From Ichthyophonus hoferi (lineage: Eukaryota; Opisthokonta; Ichthyosporea; Ichthyophonida; Ichthyophonidae): a stretch of DNA of 17,447 nt. A program made the position numbers and the translations under genes. The notes under the pieces are model-generated. The model did not search any database. It saw only the letters and a program-made list of their open reading frames with translations, and was not told the origin of the DNA. The stretch spans positions 8,028-25,474 of the forward strand of contig NAOQ01000049.1 in the NCBI GenBank assembly GCA_002751075.1, written 5' to 3'. Positions 1 to 9,273 of this stretch are shown here, in pieces (the stretch's first letter is position 1; each line of letters opens with the position of its first letter).

Positions 1-1760
1 CTATCTTGTTGGCGTAACCTACAGATGTTCCATTAACGAATCAATCTATCAGGTTGGAAGATATTATGCAACTAATCAATGCTGAGCCACTTAATTTTAA
101 GTACTTATGATTTAAAGGTACAATCGCAATTAACGATCTTGTAGCAGAAACCTTTATATATTGTGACCTATTCATCATTTAAAGTAATGGAATAGTTTTG
201 GCCACATAGGGCCATTAAGGAAAAAAAAGCTGTTTTGAATATCTGGGGCATAAAGAATGTTATAAAAAATGATGTCTCCTGTGGTACTATCAATGTAAGA
301 ATGAAGTTTAATGGTTCCATAATGGGTGTCATGTAGAGTGGTCTTATTGGCTATATGGAAATCTAATTTGATAGAAGCAAAATTATGCAAATGCTTTACA
401 GTAAATGCAGATGTGGTATTAGCAGCAGCTATCTATGAGGACAATTCCAACTGGAAAGGGTTGGGATGGTAGTGGTTAATTCTGAATGGAATCATGAGCC
501 TACGTGTTTTGAAGAGGCAATACTTATTATTATTTTTGAACATTTGTGTGGATCCAAGATAAAACGCTGCACCATGCTCATTTGAGGTGAGCATGGCATA
601 CTGCTTTTGAATTTGTGTGGTTTCAACTGATTGGTTTTCACAGCTGTAGTTGGATTTTTGCTGGAGCTTGGGATAGTATTATTGGTAGTGTGGGCACTGG
701 CAGTCATTCATTTAGGTTATGATAGTATCTTCCTGAAATTAAATCTGTTTGGATTAAGGGTTTAGGGTTGTGTGCATATTATGAAGGTCACTGTGGAAAT
801 GACAAGATGATCCCATAGACTGTTGATGAATGCATCTGCAAACTCTTGGTTGGGTGCATAGCAACCTCTGGTTTGCAAATGTAAAGGGTGTGATGGCCTC
901 AATTCTGGCTATGGCAGGAAAACGAATGCGTCAAAGTGATGGTCCTTAGATTTGAAGGGAATCTAAGCAGGGTATGAGACTTTGTCAAAAAAAGAGAAGA
1001 GTCATTGTTCATAATATATGTGTGCCAATAGTAAGAAAAAAAGTAGGTTCCTTTAGGCAGTAAGCTAGACCACTAAATTTGGTAAAACATTTAACAGCGG
1101 TTTCTGTTGGTTTAAACTTAATGTCACTAAGTTGATTCAATATGTAGTTGAGAATATTAGATGTAGCTGTACTGTCATGTTGATCAAAGAGTTTGAATAT
1201 AGTGGATGCTTATTAATTAATTTCAAGGACTTTGATGGTAGCATTTCAGCATTCCTCTTTGCCAATAAAGTGATGTAGCTAAAGTCTGCATAACACCTCA
1301 TAGGCAGTAATTGGCCAGTTTTCTTAAAAACGTTGTAGAACAGATTGAGTTGGAACATAAGTTAACCTAATTTTTTGCAAAAATATTGATGGCACAGGAT
1401 TAGAATTTCTTCTTTCCAATCTTGAAGAGAGGTTGGTGAATAAAAATTGAATGTAAAGAAAAATTTAGGATTAGTTGGCTAAAGATAAAGTTTTGATGCT
1501 TCTGATAGGTACATCATAGTTAAAGAATTTTGTTTTAAATGTGTTGATTGGGTAGATTGAATGACTGATGTATTTGGTGTAGATGCTATTTTCAAAAATG
1601 AATCAGTGTCTATTGGTGTGTGAAAATAATAAACAGGTTCTTGTGTGAAGATTTTAGTCAACTGTATGAATATTTGCGTAATTGGATAGAAAAAGTATTG
1701 CATAATTGAATTACAGTTATAATTTTATTATTTGATAGCATCCATGTTTTTGTTGGAACA
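1..1760 (-). mobile_element. Ty1/copia LTR retrotransposon, broken 5' half (fossil)
   Basis: The minus strand shows, from right to left, traces of a copia-type Gag (about 1750-950), a low-complexity linker region (about 720-490), a copia-type protease segment (about 420-180) and a trace resembling the Gag/pre-integrase domain (about 110-1). The clearest signal is the protease segment, where GTIKLHSY and then NILYAPDIQ match the family's conserved glycine-loop and 'LYVP' region. Integrase, reverse transcriptase and RNase H would lie beyond the left edge. I could not identify an LTR or primer-binding site, so the right boundary is approximate. The copy is heavily decayed, with of the order of ten or more interruptions, and is therefore old. 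Family assignment is fairly secure; extent is not. Confidence 0.72.
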
Positions 1761-2733
1761 TAGATTATCTTTCTTTTTTAAAAGAGTTGGTGTCATGTCT
1801 GTAGTCAAGGTGGACATAGTAATATCCTGACAAACAAGTGTTTTTCTAATATGTTACACGTGTAATTAATTAATGTGGAATTATTTTGTTGTAGTATAAC
1901 AGATATTGCTCAAATTAGTGGGCATAATGTTGATTGTACAAATACTTTTGTATTTTGTTATGTGGAAATATTTGGGCAAGTTGTGATAAAATTGATTCAA
2001 TCAGTATTAAGTCAAGAAATAGCGTGGTAACAATCTAGTGGTAATTAGTGTTCCTGAACGTATTGAGGTGATGAAGTAGTGGATATTTGGTTAAAATTGA
2101 ATTTATTTTGATGAAATGTAGAAAGTTGTATTATTATTGGTGAAAACATTTAAGTAGGACCCTAACTGTATTGGAATCTGGATCTGACTCAAATCAACAA
2201 TGGTTGTGATGGAGTGACTTGTAGAGTCAAAGCTTGTTTACTTATATGAGGTAAATTTGTTGAATTACTACATTCTCTCTGCTTAACTACAGTGGTAGCA
2301 TCCTCCATTAAATTTATGTCAACTCTTACTTTTTCAGAATCATCAGTATCAATAAAGATAGATGCACGGTTGCTAACTATGATATTTGTGGTAAGAGGTA
2401 TGTATGTATTTTGCATATGACAATATGCTAATATTTGGTAGTCTTTATGTTTTCTCTATTTAAGTCTTCTCTTGTGTTTGGTTATGGTCTCTTTATTGAA
2501 AAAGCCAGTTATTTTTATCTCTGATCAGGTGTCTTTTGGTTAGATTTAGTTTATTTAATTTTGATGCTTCCATCTGGTTAATTTGGTAGTTGGTGTTCTA
2601 TAATTGTTTGTGTGTTTAGAGCATTTATGAAACACTATCATGACTATTCTTCTGTTAGGCTTGAACAACTAAAATGGCTAAGAGTTTTTACTAAATATAT
2701 TAAAGCATATGTTGTTCTATACACATTTTATGA
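1761..2733. other. AT-rich stretch, nothing recognised
   Basis: This stretch has short open frames only, the longest being a 75-codon minus-strand frame at 2189-2416 with no family resemblance I can name. It may hold the leader or LTR of the adjacent copia fossil, but no terminal repeat or primer-binding site is visible. No host gene, RNA gene or regulatory signal can be supported. Confidence 0.5.
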
Positions 2734-3085
2734 TCTTGATTGATTCCAGTTTGATATTATATTTAGCATATTGATGTGCTGATATCTTCTGTTTCAACTA
2801 ATAAGGCTGTTTATAGTAAAATCGTTAAGGCAACATTACTACTTACTATTTTAATAATATGTAGAAACGTAGAAATTCTCAAACTATAATATATATACAT
2901 AAACTACTGCCAGTGATGCACTTAATGTAATATATAATTTATTACCCTTTTAGTGGTTGGCACTCCAGAATTATAGGAGCCTTGAGAATCATGAGATCAC
3001 ATGATGTAATTAGTAGTTAATTTGTAGGAAACAGTGTAATTGCTGGTGATTATAACTTCCAATTGAAAAATTAATAACAACAATT
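2734..3085 (+). repeat. Unnamed diverged repeat, copy A
   Basis: This segment aligns with copy B (6913-7255) in the same orientation. Shared anchors come in the same order at similar spacing: TCTTGATTGATTC at 2734, AGCATATT at 2765, AACATT at 2832, ACTATAATATAT at 2883, GAGATCA at 2993. Spacings between anchors are 31, 67, 51 and 110 here against 45, 55, 43 and 105 in copy B. Many mismatches between anchors are C/T or G/A. No protein is visible in it. It could be an old LTR, a non-autonomous element or a fragment of a longer repeat; its ends are approximate. Strand is arbitrary. Confidence 0.65.
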
Positions 3086-5887
3086 AGTAAACCCATTAAT
3101 GGCATAATGAATTCACAATGTCTTACAAATGTAAATTATTACAATTATGCTTATGATTGCTAATAAATCCTGATCATTAGTATTTCCAAAGTTTATCCAA
3201 TACTATAGCAAAATGACTATAACACATCTATCAGCCAATATGTAAAATATTACTCATAAATAATATTATTAACACTATTGGATCCTTGTTATGCATTATA
3301 TTTAGTAGAAGTAAATATCATTATATTATATATTATTATGTTGTCTTTATATTTAAGTAATTTAAATTGGAGTAGATTTAGATTACTAAATTATTGCATT
3401 GCTGCATAAATAGTGCTACTAGTCAATATTACATAACGCATTGCCCTAGGTTTTTGATTAACTACATTGAAAGTTGCTAGTATAGCTAACTAGAATTTGA
3501 ATATGACTGATAATAATTGATGCACAATTGTTAACCATCCACATCACAAAGCTTAACTAGCATAATCTGGTAGGAATATACGGATAATTGCTGTGCTAAT
3601 ATTTATTATAAGCACATCATGAAACATGGGTAGCAACAGATGACCCAATGATCACTACAACACAGTATTAAAAAACAACCCTTTTTTCAGCTTGACAAGA
3701 GTTACATATAACTGCTCAATCTCAATATTAGCCACTAGCACAATATGTCATCCAACTCCTAATAATCAAACAAATATTCTAGGATTTCATTATAAACACA
3801 ACGCTAGATTCAAATTGACCTATAGATTCACCAATCAGGATACAGCCTCTTTTTTGATTGACACTGACAACAGAAAGATAATCTACTATGGTTTTACCAA
3901 TTGATGAGAAATTGCAATAAACCTCATATCTAGCTGATAAGCACGTGTAGAAGACATTGATTATCTAAAGGAAGATTACCTCTCCCTCTCCCTTAATTAA
4001 GACAATCACTTTTTTAAGAGCTAAGTAGTGCCATTTAAATGATAGTAAGTTGTGAAATAATGAATCCTTGATGAATTCATTCGTGTCAAGCTTATTAATA
4101 ATAACACGTTATTTACACTGGATTATGAATTTATTTTGGGCTATAATATGTTTATTTTTATCTTTCATTATGTAACAACTTGGTAGGTACATTACAGCAA
4201 ATTGAAACTTCAAACAACAAGTTATACTTAATTATTAGTAAATATTTATAAATTATATTTAAAATTAATTACATACTAATCATTTGTATGAACACCAAAA
4301 CCAATCTAGAGTGGACCATACATTTTGTAATAGTTTGGGGGAATATCAATAGATATGGGTGTTTTACTATAAATTAGAGATTTTACACAGTTTAGTAATT
4401 ATATTAGGTTAGGGAACTACTCAGCTTCAGGTGTTTAATTTCAGACTAGGGAAACTACCAATTAATCTACTGCCAAGACTGAGTCGTTAGTTAATTATTG
4501 CACCTGTTAAGAGGTAATTAAAAAATAAGTCAAATACAAGACAGACAAGCCAGACCAATGGTAATTTATTTAGAAACTATGTAATCAATGTACAAACATG
4601 AAATCTTGATTAGTTTTCAGTTAAAGCTAACTTATTAATAAAGTTTATTTCAATTCTTTATGATGACCAATATTTCAAAAGATACTTTTTTATCCAGGAA
4701 GCCTGTGAAAGGTATGAAGAGGAAGAGAGTCACTTTTACTAAAACAATAATGAAAAGGAATCAGCATCATTGAAAGAGAAGAAGATTTGTATACAATTGC
4801 CATCAGACATGAGCAACACCTTCACAAATATCTTCCAAAACTAGGTCAAGTTTTTTTGCAGCAATGGTAGATTAAATTCTATTGCAGCTGAGATAAGGAG
4901 TACTGACTTTGTAACTTAGGAGTAGTACATTTCCCTGGGCACCAGCTTAGAGTTGAGTTCAAAAAGCTTCAATTCAAATAACATATATCTGTAAATAACA
5001 TAATAGTTCTGTCTTTTTAGCAAGTGTACCTGCCATGCCAAGAATATCTGGTTATACTTATTTTCCCAAAATAATTAGCTTGCCAAATTTAATTAAAGTA
5101 TGCATTTAGTATTTGGTCCATTAGCATTTTCAAATATCCTTATTTGTTGTCCTAAACCAAGTTCATAACAATCTTAAACTTCAACTTTTTATAACTTACT
5201 TTTCAAATTTTGGAACAAGAAGAGCACATGCTTAAATTCAAATTTCCTTTTTCATCTCACTGCACTTGTACATAGTTTATATAATGTTTCATATGCCTTA
5301 CCCTTCCAGGTATTCACTATTAATTGTTGAATGAACAGATGACTTTCATGTTGAGCTTTATTATCACTTTGAAGTACATAATGTGATCAAAATCTGGGTT
5401 AATGTCTTTTGTGTTTTAAAATAATGGGTCTTGAATCATACTGTTTCCCGTTTCCCAGGATAAGAGTAAGTGCATTGTGGCGCTTAAATTACCTAGGTGA
5501 ATTTATCAGAAAATGTATTGTACCATTTACTGGCTCAATGTTATCTACTGCTACTAGGGTACACATATTACAATTTAGAACTGGTCATTTTCAATTTGTT
5601 GGTAAACCAAAGTGAAATATCCGGTCTTCATCTGAAGTTTTGAGATTACCTTTTTATCAGGTCAAATGATATAGTCTGGTATTTGATTGTTATAATTTTG
5701 TAAGAATTTGGTTGTATGTTTAGTCTCTTGTAAAAATCACAATGAAGTATTTCAGCTTCTACAGGTGTTAGTCTGTATACTTCATGATGTCTTGTACAAA
5801 AATACTTATTGTTCATATGTAAGATTGAACCTCTAAATATTTAGTAGCGTTTAGAATGAGCTTTTAATTAATAAGTAAAAGCTAGAT
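3086..5887. other. AT-rich stretch, nothing recognised
   Basis: No open frame here exceeds about 70 codons. The 70-codon plus frame at 3692-3904 and the 68-codon plus frame at 5409-5615 have no motif I recognise. A 56-codon minus frame (5646-5816) also lacks known relatives, though it contains a 9-base inverted repeat (5742-5750 with 5777-5785). If repeat copies A and B are the two ends of one element, this would be its decayed interior, but I see no polymerase or integrase motif to support that. Confidence 0.5.
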
Positions 5888-5907
5888 ATTAATTATTAAT
5901 AATTAAT
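5888..5907. repeat. 20-base perfect AT palindrome
   Basis: The sequence ATTAATTATTAATAATTAAT equals its own reverse complement over all 20 bases and is followed by more AATT units. It could extrude as a cruciform. In DNA this AT-rich a palindrome of this kind can also arise by drift, so no function is inferred. Confidence 0.8.
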
Positions 5908-6912
5908 TAATTACATAATGCCACTAATTATATTTAATTAGGAAAAATATTTAGAGCAGTCTAGCATGAATTTGCCATGGTTATATTAGATATTGTTGAT
6001 CATTGGCATTTAATCACACATAGTGATTTAAGATACATATATACATAACAACTAGAATGATTCTTTGAATAATCACTAGATAATATGTTGCTAACAACAT
6101 ATTAATAACAGTTCAGTAGAACCCCAAAACAAGGATGCAGGGATACACGTATCTCAAATGTTTATCACACAGCTAATTGGTACTGACCTGAACCAACAAC
6201 TACGTAACCAGCAATCACAGACTTAGTCTGGATCCTGATTTCTACTGTTGCATTAAATAAAGGTTTTGTACAAAAGATTTTGATTCTTTGTCTATTTATA
6301 AGAGGTTGTTATGGTAGTGACTAGGAGAGAAATATATATGCCTACTATTTCTCAAGCTAGCATAAGTCAGTCATAGCCTCAGCAGCAAAATCAGGATACA
6401 TGAGGAAAGAGAAATTAAAGGTTCAACTCTCGTCAGACAGCAGGGACAAGGATAGATCTAGAAATCTTTTAGAAGATTTCAACTCCAGTTCAAGCAAGAT
6501 AGAGAACAGACACTCAATGTTCATTAATAGCAAAGCAGATTCTACAGACCACTGCTTGGATTTCAACAAATCAGAATTCATAGAAAGAGATGCACTTTCC
6601 AGATAGGCAACACCTGTAAGTTGTGGAACGTAGTGTGATCTGGATGGTCGTAAGCAATTATCATTTATTGCTTCTTCTTGGGATACTTGGGCATAGTTAG
6701 GTTAATCTTTGCTCTAATTAGATGCCTGCTAATAGATTGGTTTATTAATTATCAATATTTCCTGGGTTAGCCTGTTGGTTTTTCTCATCAATCTAATAGA
6801 ACCATAAAGATTGCTAGCACATTGAATTTTCTTTTATAATTATAATAATTATCAAGTCAGGTGTTTAGTCCTGGATATCAAAGCGTTTTATGCACTACAT
6901 GCTATAATTAGC
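5908..6912. other. AT-rich stretch, nothing recognised apart from one hairpin
   Basis: The longest frame is a 68-codon plus frame at 6400-6606, rich in Ser, Asp and Lys and with no recognised family. No splice-consistent series of exons, RNA gene or terminal repeat was found. The one discrete structure is the inverted repeat at 6081-6104, listed separately. Confidence 0.5.
6081..6104. repeat. Inverted repeat, 10-base arms and 4-base loop
   Basis: Arms TAATATGTTG (6081-6090) and CAACATATTA (6095-6104) are perfect reverse complements separated by CTAA. TGTTG and CAACA also happen to be common copia LTR end sequences, here in inverted order, but no further LTR sequence flanks them. It could be a small hairpin or a chance AT-rich palindrome. 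Confidence 0.8.
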
Positions 6913-7255
6913 TCTTGATTGATTCAGAACTTAGTTCATTGTACATACAAGAGAATAAGCATATTACGTTTTTTACGAGTAAATCAAATGTGCTTAATAA
7001 ATTTAGTAAGATAACATTCTTACCTGCTGACTTATTTGTACGTAGAAAACTAAACACTATAATATATGCTGGTTGTGATGTATGCCTTGCTGGGGTATGG
7101 GATAAGTCATTATTCTAGTTGCTCCTGGTGCTCTGGAATTGTTGAAACCTTGGGAACTATGAGATCATGTGATTTCTAATCAAAAATCTTGGCTTTTATG
7201 CTATTGCTTGAGATCATGATTTCTGATCAAAATTTCGGATAGTAGCAACACAATA
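6913..7255 (+). repeat. Unnamed diverged repeat, copy B
   Basis: This is the second copy of the repeat at 2734-3085, in the same orientation about 4.18 kb downstream. Anchors are TCTTGATTGATTC at 6913, AGCATATT at 6958, AACATT at 7013, ACTATAATATAT at 7056 and GAGATCA at 7161. Near its right end this copy carries a local direct duplication: GAGATCATGTGATTTCTAAT at 7161 recurs as GAGATCATGATTTCTGAT at 7210, each followed by CAAAA. No coding capacity is evident. Ends are approximate and strand is arbitrary. Confidence 0.65.
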
Positions 7256-8546
7256 TAGCCAAATAATAATGTTAACCTTATCTATATACCATGGTCAACT
7301 AAAGGTATGAATTACAATTAGCCCCATAGAATTGCTTGTTTCATCACCTGGCATAGCTTTGTTCATGCTTAACCCTTCAAGGTAGTATATGTTTGTGCTA
7401 AGGACAAAACAATTGTATACATCATGAGTTATAAGGACTGATTCTGATTTCAACTTTTTCAAAAAACTTGTGGAATTTGGTTGTAGAAATAATCCAATTT
7501 GTGTTTTTCAAATAGGACAAACAGACTAAAGCATGTCATTATCTACTACCTCCTTTCACCATCAACCAATACTGTAGAGTTGAAGCTTTCATATAAACAA
7601 TCTTCCCATAACCCTATGCTAGTAAACATTGACAGTGCATAACCTTTAGCAGTACATTTTTAAAATTCCCCTGTATTAATATAATATGATATCATTAATA
7701 ACCGTGCAATTCAAATATACTCTCAGATTAATGGGTTTTTAGGTACTGGCTAACAGTTTTATAATATAGCCATTCCTAAAGTAATGTCACGTTTTTAAAC
7801 AACTTCAGTTGAATATTAATATCAGATTGCAGTTACTCTTGTTAACCAATTACTGTCATACTTAATAACCCAATACTTAATTGTACTTGCATAAAACCTT
7901 AATATTGAGGAATTCAATCCTGATCCATCTCGTTTAAAAATGGTAGGATAATCAACTGGAGAAAGTTGGCAAATATGAGATTTTAATAGTTTTTCCATAT
8001 AATAAATCATCAAAATATGCAATAAAATGCATTTCGTCCAAATATGAAGTAAAATATGAGATCATTAACCTAGTCTATTTGGTGGGGGATCCACAGAAGG
8101 TTTAAGTATTGTAAGCTGCTCTCATTCATATATTTGCTTTTCCACAGATAATCTTTCATGTGGGTTTTAAATTTTGTTTTTTTACATAACATATCCTTTT
8201 TCTGTTTTATTTTCTTAGCTCGCTCTTGCTGGGATTAGAAGCTAATCACCCAGGTGTGTAGCTGCCACCACAAAGATGTGCAATTGCCAACCTTATTAAT
8301 GTGCTTGTGGACAAGTATTTGAAAATCATGAATAAATAAGGGCTCACACATAAAACCGCAAGTCATATTGAGTGGCAAGGTAGGCTAGTAATTAATACAA
8401 TCAGCCAATTGATGCATACATATTAAGGATTAGACTACACTAGATACATTTCATAGTAGGATAGCACAGCAATCATCAACTCTGCCACATTTGAGGAAAA
8501 TTTCTTAAAATTGGCTAAGAAAAAAATCAAACACTTTTATTCTTCA
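7256..8546. other. AT-rich stretch, nothing recognised
   Basis: The longest frame is a 66-codon minus frame (7822-8022) with no family I can name. A short, less AT-rich patch around 8220-8290 holds a 6-base stem (GATTAG 8233-8238 with CTAATC 8242-8247) but does not fold as a tRNA. No host gene is supported. Confidence 0.5.
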
Positions 8547-8562
8547 TATATATATATATATT
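8547..8562. repeat. AT microsatellite, 8 units
   Basis: Eight uninterrupted AT units. A second, longer tract of the same unit lies about 110 bases downstream. Such tracts are expected in AT-rich DNA and are likely to vary in length between strains. Confidence 0.9.
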
Positions 8563-8670
8563 ATGTATTCTGTATGCATTATAATAGCGGCTATGTACAA
8601 CGTTAAACCTTTTTGGGATCCACAAGAAATACACTTTAGGCTGTGGCATTTGATCACTCAGAAATTTACA

Positions 8671-8692
8671 ATATATATATATATATATATAT
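8671..8692. repeat. AT microsatellite, 11 units
   Basis: Eleven uninterrupted AT units, the longest simple repeat in the window. It lies about 580 bases upstream of the HIS1 start codon and about 230 bases upstream of the candidate CCAAT box, near the right end of the AT-rich block. Confidence 0.9.
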
Positions 8693-8922
8693 TAATGGAG
8701 ATAATCTACAAAAATCCTTATACTATACTTATAGCACACTTTTTTATTTTTGATTTTCATTCTTATGAAAACATTTTAACCAAAAGCAATTAGGACTACG
8801 AGCTACTAGATATTGTATTCAAACCAGGGTTTGAAAATCTTGCATTACTGCTCACTCGGCTTTCAAACTTTATTAGCCAATTATTCGTTTTCCGCCTTTG
8901 AGCCTCTGAGCCACTCTCCGGA

Positions 8923-8955
8923 CCAATCGGAAAACCTGCCTCCTCCCCATATAAA
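8923..8955 (+). promoter_or_regulatory. Candidate HIS1 core promoter: CCAAT (8923-8927) and TATAAA (8950-8955)
   Basis: A CCAAT pentamer in GGACCAATCGG is followed 22 bases later by TATAAA, on the strand of HIS1 and about 320 bases before its start codon. The GC-richer sequence around them (8880-8950) stands out from the AT-rich block to the left. The implied leader of roughly 290 bases is long but could contain a small intron: GTAAGT at 9022 is followed by possible acceptors ending at 9068 or 9239. Placement is inferred from motif and context only. Confidence 0.4.
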
Positions 8956-9273
8956 CAATAATTGTCGGCTATTACTACTAATAATATTAATTATAATATT
9001 GTTGTTGTTTCAACTGGAAAAGTAAGTGGATGAATTACACAGTTTCTATTTATTATCTTCTTTAATAGGCGTACTGTATGTTTATTCTATGTGCAGTGTA
9101 TTTTTTCACGTTTTGTTTTACGGCATGTTCATGTGAAATTTCCACCAACACCACATCGCGACCCATCTTTAGTCGAGTACAAGACTGGGCTGCAGCGCTT
9201 TTTGTTAATATTTATTCTCGTCTATGATCAGTCTTACAGATAGGCTGCCTACCAACCTACCCCTTTACAAATC

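Larger units (their letters stand above)
1..9000. other. AT-rich, gene-poor block with repeat remains
   Basis: By eye this block is roughly two-thirds A+T, clearly richer than the right half, and dense in TAAT/ATTA strings. All its open frames are under about 76 codons, and none has a host protein motif that I know. It holds a copia fossil at the left edge, a two-copy diverged repeat, palindromes and AT microsatellites. It resembles the AT-rich, transposon-filled compartments seen in some fungal genomes. Whether the AT bias came from repeat-directed C-to-T mutation or from simple decay cannot be settled here. Confidence 0.8.

Noticed and set aside
3692-3904. 70-codon plus-strand frame with an IDTD string resembling one at 2189-2416 on the minus strand
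   Set aside because: The similarity covers only about six residues, and the surrounding bases do not align convincingly.
5646-5816. 56-codon minus-strand frame with balanced amino-acid use, ending next to a GT
   Set aside because: No known motif and no splice partner exon was found on either side; one frame of this length is expected by chance.
6400-6606. 68-codon Ser/Asp-rich plus-strand frame, faintly like the region near 4770
   Set aside because: Only a few residues match (KEK, then QL and SD); not enough to call a Gag or a host gene.
7822-8022. 66-codon minus-strand frame, with a neighbouring frame showing a YFDDLL-like string as in reverse transcriptases
   Set aside because: A single short string without the flanking motifs of the family; likely coincidence in AT-rich DNA.
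8216-8290. Less AT-rich patch with a small stem, considered as a tRNA
   Set aside because: No cloverleaf arms or internal promoter boxes in the right order.
8813-9025. 70-codon plus-strand frame ending in a run of Leu and Ile, just upstream of HIS1
   Set aside because: The hydrophobic run comes from low-complexity ATTA/TTG sequence, the frame overlaps the candidate promoter, and it ends at the GTAAGT donor-like site. HIS1 already has a start that fits the family.
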